A DNA stretch of 64,000 bases, from NCBI GenBank assembly GCA_028571685.1, contig CM053158.1, forward strand, positions 51,816,501 to 51,880,500. The letters are read 5' to 3'. The position numbers and the translations under genes are program-made. The notes under the pieces are model-generated. The model made no database searches and had not been told where the DNA came from. It saw only the letters and a program-made list of their open reading frames with translations. Below, piece by piece: positions 54,522 through 64,000 of the stretch. The DNA comes from Heterohyrax brucei. Taxonomy: Eukaryota; Chordata; Mammalia; Hyracoidea; Procaviidae. Each line of letters opens with the position of its first letter. Position 1 is the first letter of the stretch.

Positions 54522-54524
54522 AGA

Positions 54525-57500
54525 TAATCTGTAGCCATTTTTAGAATAAAATAGAATTATTTTTAGAGGAAAAAAAAAGTTATGGTGACTTCTGTTAACT
54601 TCAGTGTTCACTGTTATTGTAAAAACCAGAGCTGTGCATGCACTGCAGGATGTTTCAAGTAATTGTTGTTTAGTATTGTCATGTATTCATTCTCTGGAAA
54701 AGACCATTAATTGATAAGAAGTGGTACATGTATCCCTTTAAGATTTGAGTTCAAGTTTATTGTTATGTGAAAATCTTATAATAGAGTATGATTTTTTTTT
54801 TAAATACCAACATAAAACATCTGTTGCAGAGTTTTCAATAAATGGCCACCTTTCAGTGCGTGTGTTGAAGGAATTGGTAATCGTATCTCTCAGCACAGTG
54901 CTTCCGGTTGGTACTTGACAGCATTACACTTGACATAGACATACCCTCGTCGGGAAGGTGTTTTCCCCCATCTAGATTGTCTGTCTGTCTTGCTGTTTTC
55001 AAGTTCAAGGAAGTGGTGGTTTTAGAAGTTACATCTTAGTTATGCTTAAAAAATATTTTTTGTGTTGCAGTGTTCCAGGAGCTTTTGCTGACAATTCCAG
55101 TTTCCAAACAAACCACTTGGGTAATGGTGAGGTCCTCGATCCCTTCTCACATCTGCTGTCAAGCATGAGTGGATGGATGTGATGCCTGTTAGTCAAAAGG
55201 GTGAGTGTGTGTTTATGATTATTTGTCTGAAAAGTCACTGGACAAGAAGTCTGCTGACGGGGGTCCTATTCAGTGCAGGAAGCTGGTAGAATTTCTAAGC
55301 CCATCAGCACACTTGACTTGCACTCTGAGGATGTCCCTGCCGTTGTCTCCTGGTGTAGCCTTTTCAGACAACTCATACAGTGGTCTGAGAATTTATGAAA
55401 GGTATAATGTGGCACAGAAAAACTTTGTGATTACGCTTTGTTTATCTAATTAGACACTGAAGGCTGACGTATCCACATGAAATCACTATCCACGTGCAAA
55501 CCTGAATGAGAAATTGCTCTTCTAGTGCATTTACAACCTGGCTATGACATGCAGTGAGTCCATAATGACCTCATCTTGAGTTTTGGGGGCAATTAAAGTT
55601 TGCTTTGTTTATTGAGAAGATCCTACCCTAAGCCTTTCATGTTATAATGGCTCTAAAGAAAGACTGTTCTTGGAAACTTTGCACTGTAAGAGGTTTTATG
55701 AAAGACTCTGGACAGAGACATACTTGACCTCCTCAGGTTATTCATTGTAATTTTCAGGGAGAAGGGACATGACCATATTTTTGTGTTATGTATGTTTTCC
55801 GCATTTACGTATCTGTTGTGCTCTTTGGAAATTCATGATCCCCTTTTAGGAATGAATCAACAATTGTCACTTGCCGTTGTCAATGACAGTAATCATCTGA
55901 GGCAGATGTTTTAGTAAAAACTGACATCATTACAGGGTAACTTCTTGTCAAATGAAGTCAACTTTTGGGGGGCCACTTTAGTCTCACATTTTGTATTGAA
56001 TGGCATTTAATGGTAAGAGCCACTAGCATAAATTTATGTCATTTGCCTTAGTGAAGTTGTAATAGAAAGAGATTTGATTTAATAAGGGGAAGTGTAGTGA
56101 AGCAGAAAGAGCACTATGCCAGGAGTTGGAAGACCTAACAGTTTATAGACATGGTGCAAGATAGTCTCTCCGTGCTGTGGTTTCCAGCATTTTTAAAACA
56201 AAGTCGATAGGATAGAGAATTCTGTACTGTTGACCCTCACAAGGCTCTGGAGGTTGTTTCTTTAATCTCTTCGTTTGACAAATAGGGTAGCTAGGCCATA
56301 AAGTCTACTTCAGATGCTGTAGTCCTGGGTTTGGTTGGGACCGGACCCTCGTTTTTTGGCCCACAAGCAATAGCTCTTTCTAGCACATTTTTCATTTGTA
56401 GAGATTGGGGTATCCAGCACATGCAGTTTACCATACTATGATAATAAAACTGTTCTATTTAAGACATTGTTATTTGTTCAGCTGTTTGAGCCAGACTTTT
56501 AAAAATCTTATAGCTAAAAATAATTTCACCAAAGCCTTCTCATTTTGTACATAAGAATAATGAGCCTAAAGAAGCAATTCACCCAGTCTTAGAGACCAGG
56601 TGATCCTCCAAGAGCCTACTTGTTGTAAAATTTTCTACCACGTAGCTTAGTTTGTTTTCTAACTTCTTGTTCTTGAAATCACATTCTACTGGGCCTAGAG
56701 GTAAAGGAAAAACTAAAATTAAAAAATCTTACAGTCTTCTTTCATTGGCAAGAAATAAGAATAGTAGTAAATAGTAGTGCAAAAGGCAGGTATGTCTGCA
56801 GTGAATAAAAATGGTTCCTGGAATTCGGGAATTTTAGAGTTACTGGAGATCTCCTGTTGTCATGCTGGGCAGTCTTGGGAAAGTCCTTCGGTTTTCTAAG
56901 GTCTGTCAAACATTTCCATTGCTCTGAAGCTATGATAGACCTTTTTGAATGATCTGTAAAATACTGAGCAGTTTGCATACATTAAGAAAATAATATATTT
57001 GGGATATAAAGTAGATTTGAGAACTAAATCTGGATCTCTCTTATATACACAGAAAAATTCAGAGCCAGTTGTAGTTCTGAAGGTATTGAAGTTACAACAC
57101 ACTTGGGTTTTAGGTTACCTGTCGTCTCTATCTTTAGTATTGAGAAAGTCTGACTTAATCTCACTGTCATAAAATTGATGTATGAAATTTAACAAAACCA
57201 CATGAATGGATTTATTGAAGACTTAGACTCATTTTATTCATTAATTTCAGGTGGGTAAGGCCCATTATTTGAAAAAATCAATCTGAAGAACTGGAATGAA
57301 AATTGTATCTCTTTTGAATTGATAAAATTTCCTGTTAGGCCCAGTTGCCTAACAGTTTCTGTTCAATAACAAAGCTTTTTTATTTATCAGATTGCAGTAA
57401 ATTTCCTGTCACTGTATTTTTAGTAGGAAATAGAGATGCCCAGAATCTGATGAGCTGGTCCTTGTCTTCTGATCATTTGCCCCCCTCCCTGATTTCCCTT

Positions 57501-58424
57501 AGGGCGCACCTGTGGGTTTGCTTGGAGGAGCCATTCTCTCCTTTGCAGTAGCTCGGCCTTCCGTGTGTCATGCGTCTGGTAGCTATATGTGTCTGGTAGC
57601 TAGTCCTTCTGTTGTCAAACCTCATCACAGCCCTGTGGCCTTTTAGAATTTCGCAGTTTACTGAGTAACCAGGAAAAAAATACCAATTAATTGTTACAGC
57701 TGATAATGCGGAGTCTGCAGACTTGAAATAAACTTTAATTCATATTAGAGTTAAGTGTTTCAGGGGTAAGCCTCCTCATGATACACCGAGGTCGCAGTCA
57801 CATGGGTAGGCTGGCTGGTAAAACAGCAAATTGCCTCACTCAAATATAAGGAAATACGTAAGCAGATCATCGTATCTAATTTTTAAGGTCAGAAAATGGG
57901 TGATACACGTGATTTTGCTGGTGATAGGTGTGCGTGCATCATAAATTGATCTGGGGCAGAATGAAGAGGTGCAATGGGCTTGTGATGTGGCTGTTTAATG
58001 CCCTCCCTTGCAGGCAGAGCATCAGAACTGACTTCTGTGTCCGTGACGTGAAGTTTTACTTGATAACGGTGCCTATGTGATGCGTATCACGAGACGTAGA
58101 GAGTCAAGAGTGACTAAGCCTGATGCCTATCTAGTAGACAGTTAGCCACAATGTTATTAATAAATGTGATAATAATAGCCTGGATTTGCATAGACTTTTC
58201 CTGAGAAAGGTTGACAGGAGATGGCAAGCATGATTGTTTGTCAGTCTCTGCCTCGGCCTTGCAGTGTCCCTGCCCATAAATGGCTCCTGCTGGTAGATCT
58301 GAGGTAGACATGTAAGTGTCACCTGACATTGTTTGGGCTCCACTTTTTTCCTTTATGTGTCCGCTCTTCCTTTTTTGATCTCTCTCATGAACAAATTCCT
58401 AGCTTTTGACATACAAGGAAGAGG
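54525..58424. other. Long nearly repeat-free block
   Basis: About 3.9 kb with no AfroSINE and no L1, the longest such gap in the window. Two weak MIR-like traces (56090-56260, 56540-56610) are the only repeats suspected. Open frames are short and in no known family. AT-rich, non-coding by appearance. Confidence 0.5.
56090..56260 (+). mobile_element. Possible MIR element
   Basis: aagtgtagtgaagcagaaag, agcactatgccaggagttgg, aagacc resembles the MIR 5' end. The remainder is too diverged to follow. Confidence 0.4.
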
Positions 58425-58618
58425 TCAGTCAGTTGCTGTTGAGTGGACACTGACATGTGCTGACCTCGTGTATGTCAGTACAGAGCTATGCTCAGGGTGT
58501 TCAGTGCTAATTTTCCAGGTGCAGATTGCCAGTCCTTTCTTCTGAGATACCTCTGTGTGGACTTGAACTTCCAGCCTTCTTTTGGTAGCCAGATGTGTTA
58601 ACCATTTACACAGCCTTC
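58425..58618 (-). mobile_element. AfroSINE-related, variant body
   Basis: cagttgctgttgagtggaca, gtcagtacagagctatgctc, cagattgccagtcctttctt, ctgagatacctctgtgtgga, cttgaacttccagccttc, tagccagatgtgttaacc. Confidence 0.78.
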
Positions 58619-59659
58619 TCACTTGCGATTTGTATATGGGTTACTTTGGTACTGGGAGTGCCTTGTTTTTTGATAAAACTTGAGATTTGGGATTTTTGTT
58701 GTTGGTTTTGGAGGTGAGGTATTAGCAGTGCAGCTCACAGGAGCAGGTGTAGGAGGCAGCGGATGTTTAGGGACAGGAAAGCCAGCAGCTGGGCTCCATT
58801 GCTGGGCGTCCTCACTTTGCAGGCTGTCAGTCGGCCAGGCTACCCTGTTGTGCTTCGACTCCCAGTCCCTGAAATTTTGAACTCTGAAAAGTAATTTTAA
58901 CAATTTAATAAACTGCATAAATATGTTTTATAAGCTGGAGAGAGTGATCATAAGTATTTTGGTCTCTTTCATAACACAGTGAACCTAATATTGGTAAAAA
59001 TACCGATCTTCACTCACGCCATAAAAAGAGGCTAGATTTAATAAGTAGTTATGAGCACTGGCAGCTGCCTATCAGATTGTATAACTTGGGCTCGAGCATA
59101 TGAAGACAGTGTCAACTTACATTTTATCTCTGAAGTATTTTTGAGGCATTTATTTTGCCTTCCTTCCAGTCCTTAACCTAATCTAAATAATGTAATTGGC
59201 TAAATATTTTCCACATAGCTAATTGACTAGGGGCCACGGTGTAAACCATTGTCTGGCTTGGTGAAGATTGGAAATTAACATGACATTTACGTGGAAGTGA
59301 TGGAATGTATTAGTAATGGAGTGATTTAGGATGGTGAGAGGGGGTCCATCCTTTGTCACCCATCAGCAAGAACTAAGTCCTGAAGATGATAGAGAGGTCC
59401 CTTCCCCTCAATGTCTAACACCCAACACGTCACAGCAGTAGCCAGCCAACCTTGGGTCACATTTACTTTGAAAACCTTCGGAGAATACTGGAAGGCAAAC
59501 TAATGAATTACTCTGTCAATTAAAATAGAAAACTCACCAACTACTGTTGTAAGAGTAAACTCCAGTTGGAAGATTGCATTTAATTTGGATACTCTTAACA
59601 TCATTTGAATCAATTCTTTTGGAGATGACAGATTATGTGAGATAAATTTATATGATCTA
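58619..59659. other. Unique AT-rich DNA
   Basis: No transposon recognised. Short open frames at 58619-58918 on both strands overlap and have no family. Confidence 0.42.
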
Positions 59660-59748
59660 CCAAAAAAACAAACAAACAAACCAACCAACCAACCCACTGT
59701 CCAATGTTGAGTTGACTCCGACTCACAGTGGCCGTAAAGGTCCGAGGT
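59660..59748 (-). mobile_element. AfroSINE tail with expanded simple repeat
   Basis: A run of CAAA and CCAA units (59661-59692) precedes cactgtccaatgttgagttg, actccgactcacagtggccg. The SINE tail has grown into a small microsatellite. 5'-truncated. Confidence 0.82.
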
Positions 59749-60444
59749 AGTCATAAATTTATTGAATAATGTTAAACATGTCACTTCACTTATATTAGCT
59801 GTGAAATTTATTTCTTCTGTAGTTAGGTCCCCAAGGAGATAGAGTCAGAGGGAAAAAATACATATATCTTCAAAGAAAGAACCTTTTTCTGTCCTTTCAG
59901 GTACTTGCTGTTAAATAGCCTTTTCTTACTTTTATGTAAAAAAAAAAAAATCTGTTAAATTTCTGCATTAACTGAATTTATGATTCTTGGTGTATGGTAT
60001 TTATAAAATTGAATATAGGTTTTATGATATAGGAAATTAGTCTAAGAATGAGAGTATGATCTGACTTAGTAATAAAGGCAATCTGCATTTATATTGCAGA
60101 TACTTTCTGTTCATTTCTAAGCCCCTCATGGAATTATATACACATTTTTCTGGACATACAAATTCACTATAGAGTGAACTTGAATGTGTTATGCAGGCTT
60201 TTGTTCACATGACATCTGTACAAAGCGTGAAACTCTTTGTCTACATCAGTGGTGGCAAGCATGCTTAGCACACTTTTAATGTTAAAGACATCCCATTCCA
60301 CCCTATTCTTCTATCCCAGCAGACATCATTAATTGATCACATTCTCTCTCCTACTGAGCTTAGCTGTGACTTCAGAATCACTGCAGACACAGTGCTCCAG
60401 GGTGTCACTAGTTGTCCAGTGAGGTTGAAAATGCCCTGCCCTCG
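59749..60444. other. Unique AT-rich DNA
   Basis: No transposon recognised. A12-type run at 59938-59950. Confidence 0.4.
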
Positions 60445-61056
60445 GTCCACTTAAATTATTTTTTAAAATTCTTTTATTGTAATTAAGTGAGAGTTTACAA
60501 TCCAAGTCCATTTTCCACATAAAATCTTGAGTACACACATCTCTGCAACTCTGTCTGCTCTCCTCACCTTGTGACAGCACGCTCTTCATTTCTACTCTTC
60601 CAGGGTCCACTCAACCAAGCAACATTGTCCCTCTTTCTCCTCTCACCTCTTAAAAGAAACCAGTAGGACAGCCTCATATATATTAAACTATAAAGTACAC
60701 ATACAACATGCATCACTCTGTGTCCCAAAGTCCTGTTTTTGATGGAAATGTTGGCTTCAGTACTGGTTTCAGCTCTGGGCTGTCAGCAAGTCTAGGGGTT
60801 ATGTTTTCAGGGGACCCTCCAGGTTGTCAGACCATCAGTTCTGGTCTTTTAATAGAGTTCTTGATCTGCACACCTCTTTTTCTTGTGCTAAATCAGAAAC
60901 TCTACAGCGTGGCCTCTATCACGCTTTCTTTGGTGGTGGCCAGGCACTATCTAGTTCTTCTGGTGCCATGCTGATGTGGTCTCCTGATTATATCAGTCCT
61001 TCTGTCTCCTGGGCTTATTTTTCCTATGTCTTTGATGTTCTCGGTTGTCATCTGTT
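60445..61056 (-). mobile_element. Older L1 fragment, 3' UTR
   Basis: Parallels the 3' UTR of the full-length L1 on the same strand: ttgtgacagcacgctcttca, ctttctcctctcacctctta, tcttttaatagagttcttga, gcacacctctttttcttgtg, ggtggtggccaggcactatc. More diverged than the other L1 copies; 5'-truncated. Confidence 0.8.
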
Positions 61057-61442
61057 CTAGTGGGTTGAGACTTCAACTTAAATTCTGATAGGCAAGCTTA
61101 TAATGTCACTGTTTACATGAATAGGAACAGAATAATAAGAAAAGCAACTGGCTGTTGCCCCATCTGTGTAGTTTGTATACTCATTACCTTCCTCAGTGCC
61201 TGAGACCCAGTAGTTCATCAGTAGCATGTTTGTCCCCTGAATGAAAGAATCATACACATGAGCAAAGTCTGGCAATTATCTGGATGTGTAAGTGATTGCA
61301 TTTTTGGCAACTTGCACACATTGTATGTATTCATATGATTTGTTAGGTGGTTTACTTTCTAGCCTTCATTTTGGTGTCATGTGTATGAAAAATTCTAGAT
61401 GTGTAGTATTGATTTCATTTCGTGAATCCCTAGCTGGTGTGA
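61057..61442. other. Unique AT-rich DNA
   Basis: Nothing recognised. Confidence 0.4.
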
Positions 61443-61590
61443 GGAAACCATGGTGTCCTAGTGGTTAAGTTCTATGTCTGCTCACCAAAAGGTTGGCAGT
61501 TCAGATCCATGAGACACTCCGTGGAAACTAGAGTGCAGTTCTGCTCTGTCCTGTAGGGTCACTACTTGACGGCAGTAGGTTGGGTTTGGG
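61443..61590 (+). mobile_element. AfroSINE, short form, first of a tandem pair
   Basis: gaaaccatggtgtcctagtg, gttaagttctatgtctgctc, accaaaaggttggcagttca, gttctgctctgtcctgtagg, then a shortened tail (cacttgacggcagtagg region near 61562-61580). Confidence 0.9.
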
Positions 61591-61792
61591 TGGTGCAGCC
61601 TACTGACTGAAAGGTTGGAGGAGCAAGCCCCCCGAGAGGCACCCTGGAAGAAAGGCCTAGCAGTCTGCGTCTGAAAAGGTCACAGCCTGGAAAACCTTAG
61701 GGAGTGTAGTTTACTCAGACACATGGGGTCATGGAGTTACCAGCGATTAGAATCAACATGACGGCAACTGGTTTGGTTTTTTTTGGTTTTAA
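61591..61792 (+). mobile_element. AfroSINE, variant body, second of a tandem pair
   Basis: Starts inside the head (ggtggtgcagcctactgact), then gaaaggttggaggagcaagc, agaaaggcctagcagtctgc, gtctgaaaaggtcacagcct, gacacatggggtcatggagt, tagaatcaacatgacggcaa. It follows the first copy without a gap. Confidence 0.9.
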
Positions 61793-62350
61793 CTTTAGAG
61801 ATTCTTTGTGCCCTCTTTCTACCTGTGTGTTAACCAGGTTGCAAACATCGCAAGGAAGTGGTGGAGTGAGAACTCAAACCCAGACTTTCACTCTTGGGTA
61901 CCTTTTCTTTCTAAAAGGGAGGAGCACACACATGTGCCATGTGCTGACCGGTGCAGGGAAAGTTTCTTAAAATTTCCTTTTGCATAGTAATCTTTGTTTT
62001 CATCCATGCACTGAAGCAGGCTGTACCAGGGCGGAAGACATTCAGCTGTCACATTTCAAATGGTACCATCCGTGATGTAAAATTCTAGGAACTTGCACTG
62101 CATCGCATGTTGTTTTTGAAAATAGGCTGTTCTCTGTTCTGCTGGTCCAAGTAATGTACAGAGGTGCAGACAGTGACATCTCCGTTCAGTTGCTGGCAGC
62201 CTGCTGAGCTTCCATGTTGAGAATTGCCATCATTTTCATTCCTTCTTAAAAAAAAAAATGAGCAGTTAGCTCTTTTAAGGTAACGTTTAGTGAATGTGCA
62301 TTTTACTTTCCTGTAACGTGTGGTTTAATTTACTATTCTTTGTGTGGATC
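61793..62350. other. Unique non-coding DNA
   Basis: Nothing recognised except an A run at 62248-62258. Confidence 0.4.
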
Positions 62351-62515
62351 TTTGGAGCCCTCATAACACAGTGGTTAAGCATTTGCCTGCTACCCAACAG
62401 GCCAGCAGTTCGAATCTGCCAGCCATTCCTTGGAAACCCCATGGGGGCAGTTTCAGTCTGCCCTATAGGGTCACTTTGAGTCAGAATCAACTTGACCACA
62501 ATGGGTTTGGTTGGA
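62351..62515 (+). mobile_element. AfroSINE, short form, well preserved
   Basis: tggagccctcataacacagt, ggttaagcatttgcctgcta (A-box region), gcagttcgaatctgccagcc with an intact B box, gggggcagtttcagtctgcc, tgagtcagaatcaacttgac. Among the least diverged copies here. Confidence 0.95.
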
Positions 62516-63041
62516 ATTTTAGTGTTGACATTGATAACCCAAGGGAACAGGGAGAGGTACTTTTGGAAAGTGACTGTAGGTGAACTTACAAATTGCTCAT
62601 TTTTGGGACTCATATTCATAGGGTGATAGGGTTGATTTTGGCCAAAAATGTCAGAGTAAGCAGTACATCTGGATCTTCTCTATATAGGGTTTCATGTAGC
62701 CACTAGCAGGTGATTGGAATTGATCTATCAGATGAAACATTTTGCAGCCTTCCTTGTGTTCTGTGAGATTTTGATGACTAAAATAAATATTCATAGAAGC
62801 CCTCTATCAGGTACTTACTCTTCCCACACTGATGTAGGCATCGTATTAGTTAATTCATTTAATACTGACAGCATGTCTCTGCTCTGGATATTGTGCTTGT
62901 TCCTGTTTTGTTGTTGAGACGACAGGCTCTATGGTTTAGAGCCTAAGTCACCTTCTTAGAATCAGATAACAAGTGTTAAAAGTGGAATGTATTTGGTTTA
63001 AGGTCTCCAGAGAAACAGAACCAATACTTTACATATATGTG
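62516..63041. other. Unique AT-rich DNA
   Basis: Nothing recognised. Confidence 0.4.
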
Positions 63042-63101
63042 AAGTCCTTGGTTGGTGAAGTGATTTAAGAGCTCAACTGCTAGCCAAAAGGTTGGACATT
63101 C
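63042..63101 (+). mobile_element. AfroSINE, 5' part of a copy split by L1
   Basis: gaagtccttggttggtgaag, tgatttaagagctcaactgc, tagccaaaaggttggacatt. Breaks off at the L1 boundary; the rest continues at 63751. Confidence 0.88.
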
Positions 63102-63750
63102 ACTGGAGTCTTAAAAGCTGCCAAGCTGCCATCTGAGGGTACACCAAATCGTCCCAACTCAGGAGGAATGGATGATCACCAAGGACCAAAATGACATGGG
63201 GCAAAGAGAACCCAGAAGACAGAGAGACCCATGTGAGTGAGTGAGACTACATCAACATGTAAAACCTGATGGTGCCCGGCCACCGCCAGTGATAGCCATG
63301 ATGGGGCTCACAACGTTGAGTCTCACTGGCAACACAAGAATAAAAAGGGGTGCACCCAGAGATAATCCACTAAAAGACCGCAATTGATGGTCCAGGTGCC
63401 TCGGGCTTCCCCTGGGAACATGGCCCTTGGCCCTGATGTTGTCCATGCCCGTAAATCATAATCGAGGTCAACTCTTCAGACAGGAATAGATTGGACTTGG
63501 TGACACAGAGTGACCATATTGTGTATGCACTTTACGGTTTCATGCATCTGTAGGATGTCATCCTGCTGACCTCTTACTGGAGGCAGGGAGAGGGTGGAAA
63601 GGAGGGAATAGGAGATTGTTAGGTGGATAAGACATGTGTGGAATGGAGAGGAGGAGTGTGCTATCACTGGGCAGGGAGAGCAGTGGAAGTTGCATGTAGG
63701 CGGGTATGCAAATTTTCACTCAATCATAATTAAAAAAAAAAATGTTTTTA
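63102..63750 (+). mobile_element. 5'-truncated L1, 3' UTR, inserted in AfroSINE
   Basis: Matches the 3' UTR of the full-length L1 closely: ggagtcttaaaagctgccaa, gaccaaaatgacatggggca, gaagacagagagacccatg, cagtgatagccatgatgggg, acaagaataaaaaggggtgc, then the polypurine tract (63582-63612) and a poly(A). Target duplication: aaaaggttggacattc (63086-63101) and aaaaggttgggcgttc (63751-63766), 14 of 16 bases equal. Confidence 0.93.
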
Positions 63751-63915
63751 AAAAGGTTGGGCGTTCATACCCACCAGGAGATGCCTTGAAAGAGAGGTCT
63801 GGTGATGAGTTTCTGAATGGTCACAGTCTTGAAAGCCTTACAGAGCATTTCAGTTCTACTCTGCAGACAAGGAGTCCCCATGAGTTGGAATCAATTTGAC
63901 AGCAACTAGCAACAA
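63751..63915 (+). mobile_element. AfroSINE, 3' part of the copy split by L1
   Basis: Resumes at aaaaggttgggcgttcatac, ccaccaggagatgccttgaa, agagaggtctggtgatgagt, cagttctactctgcagaca, atgagttggaatcaatttga, cagcaactagcaac. Confidence 0.9.
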
Positions 63916-63995
63916 CATGTATATATACATTTGTGTGTTATGTGTGTGTATGGATGTGTATTAATGCATATACATACATGCTTATGTATATACTG
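63916..63995. repeat. TATG/TGTG-rich simple repeat
   Basis: Degenerate mix of ATAC, TGTG and TATG units right after the AfroSINE tail, probably grown from it. Confidence 0.7.
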
Positions 63996-64000
63996 ATAGA

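Noticed and set aside
1-64000. tRNA genes suggested by A and B boxes
   Set aside because: All recognised boxes lie in AfroSINE or MIR heads, which are tRNA-derived but do not fold as intact tRNAs.
1-64000. CRISPR array, operon, prophage or other prokaryotic system
   Set aside because: The window is mammalian; direct repeats are SINEs, L1 pieces and microsatellites.

Overview
This window is mammalian, almost certainly afrotherian and most likely an elephant. The evidence is a short interspersed repeat found about 50 times on both strands. It has a tRNA-like head (cagtggttaag ... gttcgaatc), a middle reading ggcagttctactctgtcc, and a tail reading gagtcggaatcgactcgatggcaa. I recognise this as AfroSINE, which is limited to Afrotheria (elephants, sirenians, hyraxes and relatives). 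The species is inferred; the repeat family is seen directly. No host exon, RNA gene, operon, CRISPR array or other prokaryotic feature could be supported. The window reads as intron or intergenic DNA filled by successive layers of transposons.

Layout. Bases 1-21,000 hold unique AT-leaning DNA with scattered AfroSINEs and a few worn MIR elements. Bases 21,700-29,043 hold the main structure: a full-length LINE-1 of about 7.2 kb on the minus strand (5' end near 28,960, poly(A) end at 21,778) sitting inside an AfroSINE. It has a 5' UTR made of diverged tandem units of about 200 bp, ORF1 (27,964 to 27,010), a long spacer, ORF2 (26,592 to 22,784) with endonuclease, reverse transcriptase and C-terminal Cys-rich segments, and a 3' UTR of about 1 kb with a G-rich polypurine tract. 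Both ORFs carry several disabling changes, so it is a dead copy. Bases 29,000-54,500 are the densest in AfroSINEs, with MIRs, two MaLR-type LTRs, a 5'-truncated L1 (39,173-39,597), two dinucleotide microsatellites and a worn repeat of about 1.1 kb at 31,590-32,700. Bases 54,525-58,425 are nearly repeat-free. Bases 58,425-64,000 return to AfroSINEs, an old L1 3' UTR (60,445-61,056) and a second L1 insertion into an AfroSINE (63,102-63,750).

How the parts relate. AfroSINEs carry internal polymerase III boxes and, by general SINE biology, depend on L1 proteins for mobilisation. The relation also runs the other way here: two L1 copies landed inside AfroSINEs, each in the same orientation as its host SINE. 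SINEs in turn split older elements (a MaLR LTR and the 1.1-kb repeat), giving a readable order of insertion. I found no undescribed functional system. The most interesting items are the monomeric L1 5' UTR, the nested insertions, SINE tandem pairs, inverted SINE pairs, and a cluster of nuclear-receptor half-sites in unique DNA.
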